Positions 1 through 8,440 of a stretch of DNA of 64,000 bases are shown here, one piece after another; the stretch's first letter is position 1, and every line of letters begins with the position of its first letter. The position numbers were made by a program, and so were the translations under genes. The notes below the pieces were generated by a model that saw nothing but the letters and a program-made list of their open reading frames with translations, searched no databases and was not told the DNA's origin. Source of the stretch: Phaeobacter sp. B1627 (GTDB lineage: Bacteria > Pseudomonadota > Alphaproteobacteria > Rhodobacterales > Rhodobacteraceae); the NCBI RefSeq assembly GCF_006265095.1, contig NZ_VCNK01000014.1, forward strand, positions 62,001-126,000, read 5' to 3'.

Positions 1-191
1 TGTGGGCGATGATGGCAAAGTCGGCGCAATCGACGCTTGACGCGGGGGCCTCTGACGCGGCGTTCTACGAGACAAAGATCGCCACCGGCCGCTACTACAT
101 GGCACGTCAGCTGCCTGCCACAAAACTGCACCTCGCCCGTATCGAGACCGGCGCCGACACGGTGATGGCGCTCGCGGCCGATCAGTTCTGA
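1..191 (+). CDS. Acyl-CoA dehydrogenase, C-terminal end (partial)
   Basis: Only the last ~62 codons are present; the reading frame enters at base 3 and the gene begins outside the window. The stretch [18 protein letters not shown] followed by an Ala/Leu-rich end resembles the extra C-terminal helical domain of large FAD-dependent acyl-CoA dehydrogenases such as FadE-type enzymes and the 3-methylmercaptopropionyl-CoA dehydrogenase DmdC. Such enzymes oxidise acyl-CoA to 2-enoyl-CoA. The position upstream of further beta-oxidation genes fits. The substrate cannot be judged from this fragment. Confidence 0.75.
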   Translation, partial: WAMMAKSAQSTLDAGASDAAFYETKIATGRYYMARQLPATKLHLARIETGADTVMALAADQF

Positions 192-288
192 TTGCAGCAG
201 GCTGTGACCTGAGAAACGGATGCGCCTTTCGGGGCGCATTCGGTCCCTGTGACGGCCGGGGCGCATTTGGAGATGAGAGGATCCGGAT

Positions 289-501
289 ATGCCCAAACGC
301 TTTCGCCTGACCCGCCGCTTTCCCGTCGCCATGACGGAGGACGGCTATCGCAGGCTCAAACGGTTTGCCCATGAGGCCGGTCTGGATGAGGGAGAAGCCC
401 TGTCCTTCCTGTTCGAACATTTCGACAGCGTCACGGACACCGAAAACCTGAGCCACCGGCTGCGGCTGTTCAACGCCGAACTGGAGGCCCGAAAACGATA
501 G
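289..501 (+). CDS. Small conserved hypothetical protein, 70 aa
   Basis: This short, strongly charged protein starts [12 protein letters not shown] and has an Arg-rich N terminus followed by a helical acidic segment ([17 protein letters not shown]). A purine-rich stretch (gagatgagagga) precedes the ATG. It lies between two acyl-CoA dehydrogenase genes on the same strand and ends 35 bp before the next start, so co-transcription is likely. No domain is recognised. The basic N terminus could bind nucleic acid or a partner protein, but nothing in the sequence proves this. Confidence 0.6.
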   Translation: MPKRFRLTRRFPVAMTEDGYRRLKRFAHEAGLDEGEALSFLFEHFDSVTDTENLSHRLRLFNAELEARKR

Positions 502-536
502 CGCAGGTCGAACAGATCGCGCCAAAGGGGAGAGAG

Positions 537-1700
537 ATGGACGCAGATTTGGATTTTCGGTCCTCTTCCGCATGGATGACCGACGAACATCAGATGCTTG
601 CCGATATGACCCGGAGCTTCATCAGCCGGGAGTGGGCACCGAAGTTCGAAACCTGGCGCAAGCAGGGCGAGATGGACCGGTCGACCTGGTCCGAGGCTGG
701 CGAGCTGGGGCTGCTGTGTCCGTCTGTTCCCGAAGAATATGGCGGCGTCGGCGGCGATTTTGGCCATGAGGCCGCGATTCTGATCGAAGCCAGTCGCGCC
801 AATCTGGCCAGCTGGGGCCACGGCATCCATTCTGGAATTGTTGCGCATTACATCCTGTCCTACGGCACCGAAGAGCAAAAACGGCGGTGGCTGCCGAAGA
901 TGATCACCGGCGAGTTGGTCGGCGCCCTTGCGATGACGGAACCCTCTGCGGGCTCGGATGTGCAGGCGATCCGGACAAAGGCCGTTCTGGACGGGAATAT
1001 GTACCGGTTGAGTGGTCAGAAGACATTCATCACCAACGGTCAGCACGCCAACCTCATCCTGGTCGCGGCCAAAACCGACCCCTCTGAGGGCGCCAAGGGG
1101 ATCTCTCTGGTGGCGCTGGAGACCGACCACGCCAAAGGTTTCACGCGCGGTCGGAACCTGGAAAAGGTCGGCCTGCATGCAGCGGACACCTCCGAATTGT
1201 TCTTCGACAACATCGCGGTTGCGCCGGAAAACATTCTTGGCGGTGGAGAAGGTCAGGGATTCTACCAGATGATGCAGCAGCTGCCACAGGAGCGTCTGAT
1301 CATCGCCTGTGGCGCTGTCGGCGCCATGCAGGGCGCGGTGGAACGCACCATTGCCTACTGCAAGGAGCGTGAGGCCTTTGGCGGACCGCTGACACAATTT
1401 CAGAACACCCGATTCAAGCTGGCCGAATGCCTCACCAAAAGCAAAGTTGCCCGCGCGTTTCTTGATGAGTGCATGGTGGAGCACCTACGTGGAGAGTTGA
1501 CGGTCGCAAAAGCCGCCATGGCAAAATACTGGATCACCGACACCCAGGGAGACGTGCTGGACGAATGTCTGCAACTGCATGGTGGCTACGGTTTCATGCA
1601 GGAATATGCGGTGGCGGAGATGTGGGCCGACGCGCGCGTGCAACGCATCTATGGCGGAACAAACGAGATCATGAAGGAACTGATTGCGAGGTCGTTGTGA
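537..1700 (+). CDS. Acyl-CoA dehydrogenase (LCAD/IVD-like), 387 aa
   Basis: This is a full-length FAD acyl-CoA dehydrogenase that makes 2-enoyl-CoA in beta-oxidation or branched-chain degradation and passes electrons to ETF. The FAD/substrate segment [14 protein letters not shown] lies near residue 130. LPQERLIIA near residue 242 and a C-terminal [17 protein letters not shown] are visible. The C-terminal motif reads YGGT rather than YEGT, so the catalytic base should lie in the central helix, as known for long-chain and isovaleryl-CoA dehydrogenases. The start is set by aaaggggagagag directly before the ATG. The specific substrate is unknown. Confidence 0.93.
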   Translation: MDADLDFRSSSAWMTDEHQMLADMTRSFISREWAPKFETWRKQGEMDRSTWSEAGELGLLCPSVPEEYGGVGGDFGHEAAILIEASRANLASWGHGIHSGIVAHYILSYGTEEQKRRWLPKMITGELVGALAMTEPSAGSDVQAIRTKAVLDGNMYRLSGQKTFITNGQHANLILVAAKTDPSEGAKGISLVALETDHAKGFTRGRNLEKVGLHAADTSELFFDNIAVAPENILGGGEGQGFYQMMQQLPQERLIIACGAVGAMQGAVERTIAYCKEREAFGGPLTQFQNTRFKLAECLTKSKVARAFLDECMVEHLRGELTVAKAAMAKYWITDTQGDVLDECLQLHGGYGFMQEYAVAEMWADARVQRIYGGTNEIMKELIARSL

Positions 1701-1734
1701 CACATCAGTCGCGGTTCTGTGATGAGATCGGTGG

Positions 1735-1818
1735 ATGCCTCCGGCGGAGGTATTTCAGAAAAGATGAAAGCAAGGGGTGCATCCGCCCCCTGGCCTTGCG
1801 CCTAATGGGCGGATGCAC
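1735..1818 (+). repeat. REP-like element: GC palindrome, conserved tail and second hairpin
   Basis: The palindrome gcctccggcggaggta is followed by the tail tttcagaaaagatgaaag, then by a 12-bp perfect inverted repeat (gtgcatccgccc at 1777-1788, gggcggatgcac at 1807-1818). It sits 35 bp after the stop of the acyl-CoA dehydrogenase. A second copy of the palindrome plus tail lies at 25758-25812, also 3' of a gene and in the sense orientation. It may act as a transcription terminator or mRNA 3'-end element; the copy number in the genome is unknown from here. Confidence 0.7.
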
Positions 1819-1932
1819 TTTCACCTTTTACGGCCATCGGCTCCCCAGCCTGTACCGCACCGCCATATTGCCGCCTTCTTGGTTAATATTCCCTCAATTC
1901 AATTCATCTTTTGAGAAATACCTCACGGGGGT

Positions 1933-1953
1933 GTGGGGGTGTGAAACCCCCAC
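1933..1953 (+). repeat. G/C hairpin upstream of the GST gene
   Basis: The 8-bp arms gtgggggt and acccccac enclose the loop gtgaa. The hairpin lies about 20 bp before the ribosome binding site of the GST-like gene. It could be a REP-type palindrome or an attenuator-like structure; there is no U-run. Confidence 0.5.
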
Positions 1954-1985
1954 CGTGCCATCACCAGAAAGAGGAGCGGTTTGAT

Positions 1986-2618
1986 ATGGAACTCTATTGC
2001 TTCGGAGAAAGCGGACATTCGTACAAAGCGGCACTGGCGCTGGAGCTCGCGGGGCTGGAATGGACCCCGGTGTTTGTTGATTTCTTCAGCGGCGAGACAC
2101 GTGGCGAAGATTTTCGCGATGCGTTGAACGAAATGGGCGAATGCCCGGTTCTGATTGATGGCGACCTGACGCTCAGCCAGTCGGGGGTGATTCAGCAGTA
2201 TCTGTCTGACACCTACGGGCATTTCGGCGGCTCCGGCGCGGAAGACAAACGCGAAATCCTGCGGTGGCAGCTTTGGGACAACCACAAGCTCTCATCCATG
2301 GCTGGCATGTGCCGGTTTTTGATGAATTTCATACCCCGGGACAAACGCCCGGCAGAGGTCATTGCCTTCCTGCAGGGGCGTCTCAGAGGTGCCTATGGAA
2401 TTCTGAATGCGCATCTGGCGGAGCGTGACTGGATGGTCGGCCAATCTGTGACCAATGCCGATCTGACCTGCTGCAGCTACCTATACTACCCAGAACCCTT
2501 CGGGTTTGACCGCACCGAATGGCCCCATATCGACACCTGGCTGGCGCGTATCAGCGACCTGCCCGGCTGGAAACACCCCTATGATCTGATGCCCGGCAAC
2601 CCGTCGGATCGAGCTTGA
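1986..2618 (+). CDS. Glutathione S-transferase family protein, 210 aa
   Basis: The N-terminal thioredoxin-fold GST domain starts MELYCFGESGHSYKAALAL and contains the cis-proline region GECPVLID near residue 52 and LSQSGVIQQYL near 62. An all-helical C-terminal domain ends with NADLTCCSYLYYPEPFG. The length suits a soluble GST. The ATG was chosen over an upstream in-frame extension because gaaagaggagcgg lies just before it and the upstream region holds the hairpin. It sits 10 bp before the thiolase gene, so it probably belongs to the beta-oxidation operon. Its substrate is unknown. Confidence 0.85.
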   Translation: MELYCFGESGHSYKAALALELAGLEWTPVFVDFFSGETRGEDFRDALNEMGECPVLIDGDLTLSQSGVIQQYLSDTYGHFGGSGAEDKREILRWQLWDNHKLSSMAGMCRFLMNFIPRDKRPAEVIAFLQGRLRGAYGILNAHLAERDWMVGQSVTNADLTCCSYLYYPEPFGFDRTEWPHIDTWLARISDLPGWKHPYDLMPGNPSDRA

Positions 2619-2628
2619 GGAGACTATA

Positions 2629-3840
2629 ATGACCGAAGCGTATATCTATGATGCCGTCCGTACCCCACGCGGCAAGGGCCGCAAGGATGGCGCGCTGCAG
2701 GAGGTGACCTCGGTACGCCTCTCCGCGCTGACGTTGAACGCGGTGAAAGAGCGCAACAACCTGGAAGGCCACGCGGTCGAGGATGTGATCTGGGGCAATG
2801 TGACCCAGGTGATGGAACAGGGCGGCTGCCTGGCGCGCTCGGCCGTGCTCGCCTCTGATCTGGATCAATCCATTCCGGGCCTGGCGATCAACCGGTTCTG
2901 CGCCTCCGGCATGGAGGCCGTGAACCTGGCGGCCAACCAGATCAAGGGCGGTGCGGGCGATGCATATATCGCCGGCGGCGTGGAGATGATGGGACGCGTG
3001 GCCATGGGCTCGGATGGTGCGGCCATCGCGGTCGACCCGACATTGGCGATGGAGACCTATTTCGTGCCCCAGGGCATCTCGGCTGACATCATCGCCACCG
3101 AATATGGCTTCAGCCGCGATCAGGCCGATGCATTGGCCGTTGAATCCCAGCGTCGCGCCAAGGCGGCCTGGGACGACAACCGCTTTGCCAAATCCATCAT
3201 CACCGTGCGCGACCAGAACGGGCTGCCGATCCTCGGCCATGATGAATACATGCGCCCCGGCACCGACATGCAGGCGCTGGGAGCGCTCAATGCATCGTTT
3301 CAGATGATGGGCGAGGTGATGCCCGGCTTTGATGCGGTAGCGAAACTGAAATACCCGCATCTGGAGCGGATCAACCACATCCACCACGCGGGCAACTCCT
3401 CCGGCATCGTCGATGGCGCCGCGGCCGTTCTGATCGGCAACAAGGAATTCGGCGAGAAACACGGGCTGAAACCGCGCGCCCGCATCCGCGCCACCGCCAA
3501 GATCGGCACCGACCCGACCATCATGCTGACCGGCCCCGTGCCCGTCACAGAAAAGATCCTTGCCGACAGCGGCATGAAGATCTCTGACCTCGACCTGTTT
3601 GAGGTCAACGAGGCCTTTGCCTCGGTGGTTCTGCGCTTCATGCAGGCCTTTGATATCGACCCGGCCGTAGTGAACCCGAACGGCGGCTCGATCGCCATGG
3701 GTCACCCGCTGGGCGCCACCGGTGCGATCATCATCGGCACCCTGCTGGACGAATTGGAACGCCAGGACAAGGAATGCGGTCTGGCCACGCTCTGCATTGC
3801 GTCCGGAATGGGGGCCGCAACCATCATCGAGCGCGTCTGA
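2629..3840 (+). CDS. fadA: Acetyl-CoA C-acyltransferase (3-ketoacyl-CoA thiolase)
   Basis: This thiolase family enzyme of 403 aa cleaves 3-ketoacyl-CoA to acetyl-CoA and a shortened acyl-CoA. The nucleophilic cysteine lies in NRFCASGMEAVN near residue 91, the active-site histidine in GHPLGATGA near 360, and the second cysteine in LCIASGMGAA near the end. A strong gaggagac ribosome binding site precedes the ATG. The stop overlaps the start of the next cupin gene (TGATG), which implies translational coupling. With the downstream FadJ-like multienzyme it forms a complete beta-oxidation pair. Confidence 0.95.
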   Translation: MTEAYIYDAVRTPRGKGRKDGALQEVTSVRLSALTLNAVKERNNLEGHAVEDVIWGNVTQVMEQGGCLARSAVLASDLDQSIPGLAINRFCASGMEAVNLAANQIKGGAGDAYIAGGVEMMGRVAMGSDGAAIAVDPTLAMETYFVPQGISADIIATEYGFSRDQADALAVESQRRAKAAWDDNRFAKSIITVRDQNGLPILGHDEYMRPGTDMQALGALNASFQMMGEVMPGFDAVAKLKYPHLERINHIHHAGNSSGIVDGAAAVLIGNKEFGEKHGLKPRARIRATAKIGTDPTIMLTGPVPVTEKILADSGMKISDLDLFEVNEAFASVVLRFMQAFDIDPAVVNPNGGSIAMGHPLGATGAIIIGTLLDELERQDKECGLATLCIASGMGAATIIERV

Positions 3841-4325
3841 TGCCAAAGCTCGACCTGTCACAGATCCCGGCGCGGGACGGAACCAGCTACCCAGGCCGGC
3901 TCGCTGCGTGTGTTGCCGGGCGCAGCGCACAACCGCTCGGCGATGCCGGGGGGCTCAGCCAGTATGGTGTGAACCTGGTGCATCTGGAGCCCGGCGCCCT
4001 GTCGAGCCTGCGCCACTATCATATGGAGCAGGACGAGTTCGTCATGGTCACCGCGGGCGCTCTGGTGCTGGTGGATGATCAGGGCGAGCAGGCGATGAAC
4101 CCGGGCGATTGCGCCGCCTTCCCCAAGGGCGACGCAAACGGCCACCACCTTATCAACCGTAGCGATGCGCCGGCCTCTTTCCTCGTGATCGGAACGAGGA
4201 CCGCAACCGAGACCGCAATCTACAGCGACCTCGACATGATGGTGCAGGTCGCAGACGACATATCAAGCTACACCCGGAAAGACGGCAGCCCGCTGACGGC
4301 TGACCAGATCGGAGACGAAACATGA
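3840..4325 (+). CDS. Cupin-domain protein coupled to thiolase and FadJ, 161 aa
   Basis: This single-domain cupin has the metal-binding segment LRHYHMEQDEFVMVTAGA around residues 58-75 and a second motif NPGDCAAFPKGDANGHH around 92-108. The start codon overlaps the thiolase stop and the last codons overlap the FadJ-like start (ATGA), so the three genes are read as one coupled unit. The reaction is not known. Candidates are a small-molecule isomerase or lyase, or a binding or regulatory protein acting on a CoA ester or free acid in the pathway. The family is clear but the function is open. Confidence 0.85.
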   Translation: MPKLDLSQIPARDGTSYPGRLAACVAGRSAQPLGDAGGLSQYGVNLVHLEPGALSSLRHYHMEQDEFVMVTAGALVLVDDQGEQAMNPGDCAAFPKGDANGHHLINRSDAPASFLVIGTRTATETAIYSDLDMMVQVADDISSYTRKDGSPLTADQIGDET

Positions 4326-6523
4326 GCGATTTCACATACGACGTAGACGCAGACGGCATTGCCATCATCACCTGGGATGCGGTCGACAAGAGCATGAACG
4401 TATTGACCCGCGAGGCCTTCAGCCTGGTGGAGGAGTTCATCGACCGCGCCCTTGGCGACGATGCGGTCAAGGGCGTGGTGATCACCTCGGGCAAGAAGGA
4501 TTTTGCCGGCGGTATGGACCTGAACGTGCTGGCCTCCATCCGCGAGGAATCCGGTGAGAACCCGGCGCAGGGCCTGTTTGATTTCACCATGAACGGGCAC
4601 CGCATCCTGCGCAAACTGGAACGCGCCGGCATGGAGCCCAAGACCAACAAGGGCGGCAAGCCCATCGCCTGTGCCATCAACGGCACCTGCGCGGGCATCG
4701 GCACCGAAATCGCACTGGCCTGCCACTATCGCGCCATGACCGACAATCCCAAGGCAAAGATCGGCCTGCCGGAAATCCTGCTGGGCATTTTCCCCGGTGG
4801 CGGCGGCACGATCCGCTACTCCCGCATGGTCGGGGCCGTGGCGGCCGCGCCCGTGCTGCTTGAAGGCAAGATGCTGGACCCGAAAAAGGCCAAAGGCGCG
4901 AGCCTTGTCGATGAGGTCGCCGCCGATCCGCTGGAAGCGGCCCGCCAATGGGTGCTGAACGCGAAACCTGCTGACATCGTCAAACCCTGGGATGCCAAGG
5001 GCTATAAAATGCCCGGTGGCGCGCCCTATCACCCGGCCGGTTTCATGAACTACGTCGGCGCATCGGCGATGGTGCATGGCAAGACCCAGGGCGCCTTTCC
5101 GGCCGCCAAGGCGCTGCTCTCTGCCGTCTATGAGGGCGCGCTGGTCGATTTTGACACCGCGCTGAAGATCGAGGCGCGCTGGTTCACCCATGTTTTGATG
5201 AACCCATCCTCCTCGGCGATGATCCGGTCCCTGTTCCTGAACAAACAGGCGCTGGAAAAAGGCGCTGTCCGTCCCAAGGGGATCGAGGACCAGACCGTGC
5301 GCAAGGTTGGTGTTCTGGGCGCGGGCATGATGGGCGCGGGCATCGCGCTGGTGTCGGCGCAGGCCGGCATGGAGGTTGTGCTGGTGGACCGCGATCAGGC
5401 CGCCGCCGACAAGGGCAAGGCCTATTCCGCGAATTACATGGATCAGGGCATCAAGCGCGGCAAGGCCACGGCGGAAAAGAAAGAGGCGCTGCTGGCCCAG
5501 ATCACCGCAACGCCCGATCTCGATGCGCTGAAGGGCTGCGATCTGATCATCGAGGCCGTGTTTGAAGATCCCGGCGTCAAGGCCGAGATGACCCGGAAGG
5601 TCGAGGCGATCATCCCCGACGACTGCATTTTTGCCTCCAACACCTCCACCCTGCCGATCACCGAACTGGCCAAGGCCTCAAGCCGCCCCGAGCAGTTCAT
5701 CGGCATCCACTTCTTCTCGCCGGTTGAAAAGATGCTGCTGGTGGAGATCATCAAGGGCGCGGAAACCGGAGATCGCGCGGTGGCCAAGGCGCTGGATTAC
5801 GTGCGCCAGATCCGCAAGACGCCGATCGTGGTCAATGACGCGCGCTTCTTCTACGCCAACCGCTGCATCATCCCCTATATCAATGAGGGCCTGCGCATGA
5901 TCACCGAGGGCGTCAGCCCGGTGCTGATCGACAATGCCGCGCGTCAGCTTGGTTTCCCGGTGGGGCCCGTGCAGCTCAATGACGAGACCTCGATTGATCT
6001 CGGCGCCAAGATTGCCCGCGCCACCAAGGCGGCGATGGGCGACGCCTATCCCGAAAGCCCCGCGGATGATCTGATCTTCTGGATGGAGGCCGAAGGGCGT
6101 CTGGGCCGCAAGGCGAATGCGGGCTTTTTCGACTATGACGAAAAGGGCAAGCGCACCCACTACTGGCCTGGTCTGGCGGAGAAATATCCCCATGCAGACA
6201 GCCAGCCGTCGCTGATCGAGGTGCAGGAACGGCTGATGTTCTCGCAGGTGCTCGAAGCAGTGCGGGCGCTGGAAGAAGGTGTGCTGATGGACATCCGCGA
6301 AGGCGATGTGGGCGCGATCCTCGCCTGGGGCTTTGCCCCCTGGTCCGGTGGCCCGCTCAGCTGGCTCGACATCATCGGTGCCCCCTATGCCGCCGAACGC
6401 TGCGACCAGCTGACCGAGGCCTACGGCGATCGCTTCGCCTGCCCGGCGCTGCTGCGTGAGATGGCGGAAAAAGGGCAGACGTTCTATGGCCGCTTTGCCC
6501 CGGCAGAAGATCAGGCCGCCTGA
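4322..6523 (+). CDS. fadJ: Fused enoyl-CoA hydratase / 3-hydroxyacyl-CoA dehydrogenase
   Basis: This 733-aa multifunctional enzyme has an N-terminal crotonase domain (GTCAGIGTEIALACHYR, GLPEILLGIFPGGGG around residues 120-165). An NAD-binding Rossmann fold follows with VLGAGMMGAGIALVSAQAG near residue 330, then HFFSPVEKMLLVEI near 462, and C-terminal hydroxyacyl-CoA dehydrogenase domains. It hydrates 2-enoyl-CoA and oxidises the 3-hydroxy product for the upstream thiolase. The length matches FadB/FadJ (about 715-730 aa). The FadB versus FadJ label is not separable by eye. A hairpin terminator follows at 6566. Confidence 0.95.
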   Translation: MSDFTYDVDADGIAIITWDAVDKSMNVLTREAFSLVEEFIDRALGDDAVKGVVITSGKKDFAGGMDLNVLASIREESGENPAQGLFDFTMNGHRILRKLERAGMEPKTNKGGKPIACAINGTCAGIGTEIALACHYRAMTDNPKAKIGLPEILLGIFPGGGGTIRYSRMVGAVAAAPVLLEGKMLDPKKAKGASLVDEVAADPLEAARQWVLNAKPADIVKPWDAKGYKMPGGAPYHPAGFMNYVGASAMVHGKTQGAFPAAKALLSAVYEGALVDFDTALKIEARWFTHVLMNPSSSAMIRSLFLNKQALEKGAVRPKGIEDQTVRKVGVLGAGMMGAGIALVSAQAGMEVVLVDRDQAAADKGKAYSANYMDQGIKRGKATAEKKEALLAQITATPDLDALKGCDLIIEAVFEDPGVKAEMTRKVEAIIPDDCIFASNTSTLPITELAKASSRPEQFIGIHFFSPVEKMLLVEIIKGAETGDRAVAKALDYVRQIRKTPIVVNDARFFYANRCIIPYINEGLRMITEGVSPVLIDNAARQLGFPVGPVQLNDETSIDLGAKIARATKAAMGDAYPESPADDLIFWMEAEGRLGRKANAGFFDYDEKGKRTHYWPGLAEKYPHADSQPSLIEVQERLMFSQVLEAVRALEEGVLMDIREGDVGAILAWGFAPWSGGPLSWLDIIGAPYAAERCDQLTEAYGDRFACPALLREMAEKGQTFYGRFAPAEDQAA

Positions 6524-6526
6524 TCC

Positions 6527-6630
6527 GCAGGGTCTCGGGACAACGCAGGGTCTGGGGACAACAGAGGGTCGCCTTCAGGGGCGGCCCTTTTTCGTGCCCG
6601 TTCAGGCCCCACTCAGGCCCCGTTCAGGCC
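6527..6630. repeat. Two adjacent short tandem repeats after fadJ
   Basis: An 18-bp unit (gcagggtctcgggacaac) is repeated with one mismatch at 6527-6544 and 6545-6562. After the terminator hairpin, a roughly 11-bp unit built on ttcaggcccc is repeated three times at 6601-6630. The rest of the spacer up to 6751 shows no gene. Confidence 0.75.
6566..6592 (+). terminator. Rho-independent terminator of the beta-oxidation operon
   Basis: The stem is gggtcgcc (6566-6573) with ggcggccc (6580-6587), 8 bp including one G-U pair, and the loop is ttcagg. A run of five T follows at 6588-6592. It lies 43 bp after the fadJ stop. Confidence 0.8.
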
Positions 6631-6751
6631 AGCTCTCGCGCCGTGCTGGCCGGTTCAGGCGTCGTTCCGCCGCAATCCTGACCCGGGCCTGTGCGCCCCA
6701 GGTCCGCACGCGCGACCGAGGCCGGCACGCGGTCAGCTCGCTGCGGGGGCG

Positions 6752-7444
6752 TCAGTTGTAGGTGGCGTATTGCGGCTCTCCGGTGCCACCGCCGCCGGCC
6801 AGCACGCCGGGTGTCCAAAAGCTATCTTCGGTGATCATATCAATGACCAGTTCGCGCGCTTCGAGGGCAGAGAGCGGCGTGTAGAGTTTGTCGTCCTGTT
6901 CGGTGACACAGTAGTGTATCAAATCCTGCCGGGCGGGACAAAACGCCAGAATATCGGCGTCGATATAGATGACCTCATCCTGATCGAAGGTCAGAATGAT
7001 TGCCTCCATCGTGACCTGCTGCGGCGAGCGGGAGATCCCGCGATAGCCTTCCAGCGTGCAGGCCGGAACGATGGCATAGGGATCGCCCAGCTTGTCCTCG
7101 ACCAGGTCATGTTCGATCATGATGCCCTGCTCGGACTTCACCCACATCGGGTTGCGATTGCCGATGGCATCCCGGGGAATGTAGATCGGAGCCATGTCCT
7201 GGGCGCAGGCGGTATCTCCGAGCACCAGCACCTGCCGCTGAATGGTCTTCACCGCCTGCATGCCGTGATCGAAGGTCAGGACCTCATCGCCGATATTGAG
7301 CAGCTCGACCGGCCGCCAGCCAAAGGAGGTGGCAACCATGGTCCCGGTGAGAAACCCCGCATGGCCCGTGGCCACCATGGGATATTGCGTTGTAAATGCC
7401 TCTGCTATCGGGGAGGCATTTCGTTTTGCAAACCAATCCAGCAT
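6752..7444 (-). CDS. Hint (hedgehog/intein-type) domain protein, 230 aa
   Basis: The segment GFLTGTMVATSFGWRPVELL followed by NIGDEVLTFDHGMQAVKTI is the usual opening of bacterial Hint domains. The end contains an acidic SALEARELV segment. Many Roseobacter proteins of this type have the Hint module attached to RTX or adhesin domains; here it stands almost alone. The usual catalytic Cys/Ser directly after GFLTGT is replaced by Met, so self-splicing or cleavage is doubtful. There is no signal peptide. Function is unknown. Confidence 0.75.
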   Translation of the reverse strand: MLDWFAKRNASPIAEAFTTQYPMVATGHAGFLTGTMVATSFGWRPVELLNIGDEVLTFDHGMQAVKTIQRQVLVLGDTACAQDMAPIYIPRDAIGNRNPMWVKSEQGIMIEHDLVEDKLGDPYAIVPACTLEGYRGISRSPQQVTMEAIILTFDQDEVIYIDADILAFCPARQDLIHYCVTEQDDKLYTPLSALEARELVIDMITEDSFWTPGVLAGGGGTGEPQYATYN

Positions 7445-7590
7445 GTTCCTGTCCTTTCGACCTGATCTTGTGCGACGAACCTCTCAAGGGTTCAAAGCTC
7501 CAGCGACCGGTCCATGTTCACGAGTGTAGCAAACCGGTTCGGCCTGGGCGCGGTCTCTTTCGGAGCCGCCAATAGGCAAAGGGATAGGCG

Positions 7591-8241
7591 TTATTCGTTA
7601 AAAGAGTATTCAAATCGTTCGATTTCAACCGCACAGCATTTCCTCACGGCAGAGGCGGCGGCGTCATCGTAATAGGGCCGCCAGTCCCGCTTGCGCTCCG
7701 ACATATTGGTGCGCGGCAATTTCAGCCGGAACCCGAGATGGTCAAACAGCGGCTCTGCATCGGTCCCGAAATGTTCCAGCCGGATATAGAGGCTGCAATG
7801 CTCCTGGCCGTCGGATTGCCGCATGTAAGACGGCACTGGCGCATCGGAAAACGCGCGCATCACCAAAGGGTCGGTGATGAACCCCACAAAGGAGCGAGAC
7901 TGCGCCAGCGGCACCATCGGGTGGTCGAAACGCTGATGCTGCAGCCAGTGATAGAGGCTGACCGCGCGGTCCCAGGGATTGCGCACGAGGGTGAAGGCAA
8001 ACATCTGCCGCAGCTCTTCGGGTGTGGCCAGACCTTCGATGTCCGCCAGGGTGGAATGTTTCCACAACCGGCCGCGCGTCGTGACCCCCTGCAGGCGGTG
8101 GCGACGTTTTTTCGCCTTGGGCGTGTCGCCGAGCATCTCATCGCTGGCCATGGCGCGCGATTCCAATGCCAGCGCCAGCGCCGTTCCCCCGGTTTTCGGA
8201 GCATGGATAAACACGTAATTGCGGCCGCGCGACAGGATCAT
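7591..8241 (-). CDS. Sulfotransferase-family protein, 216 aa
   Basis: The N terminus NYVFIHAPKTGGTALALALE holds the P-loop-like 5'-phosphosulfate binding motif. The 3'-phosphate binding segment TLVRNPWDRAVSLYHW lies near residue 85-100. Both are typical of type II (carbohydrate) sulfotransferases, which transfer sulfate from PAPS to sugar hydroxyls, often in surface polysaccharides. The length of 216 aa is close to the short bacterial forms. It is a single gene with a 146-bp spacer to the Hint gene downstream, and is divergent from the acyl-CoA ligase. The acceptor is unknown. Confidence 0.85.
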   Translation of the reverse strand: MILSRGRNYVFIHAPKTGGTALALALESRAMASDEMLGDTPKAKKRRHRLQGVTTRGRLWKHSTLADIEGLATPEELRQMFAFTLVRNPWDRAVSLYHWLQHQRFDHPMVPLAQSRSFVGFITDPLVMRAFSDAPVPSYMRQSDGQEHCSLYIRLEHFGTDAEPLFDHLGFRLKLPRTNMSERKRDWRPYYDDAAASAVRKCCAVEIERFEYSFNE

Positions 8242-8382
8242 ATGCGCAGGCTAACCCATTCAAACCCATCCCGAAACCACCTTTGACCCGCGCCGCGAAC
8301 AGAAGAATGGCAGGGCCTTTGCGCAATCTCTTTCAATTTCCGCAAGAGCAGCGCAATATTCCATCCGACGGGGGAATTTCGG

Positions 8383-8428
8383 ACAGGTTACAGGTCCAGA
8401 CAGGGTACAGGTCCAAACAGGATACAGG
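8383..8428. repeat. 17-bp tandem repeat, about 2.7 copies
   Basis: The unit acaggttacaggtccag recurs at 8383-8399, 8400-8416 and, truncated, 8417-8428. It lies in the divergent spacer between the sulfotransferase and acyl-CoA ligase genes and ends just before the ligase ribosome binding site. Confidence 0.8.
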
Positions 8429-8440
8429 GGAGGAGAGCTC

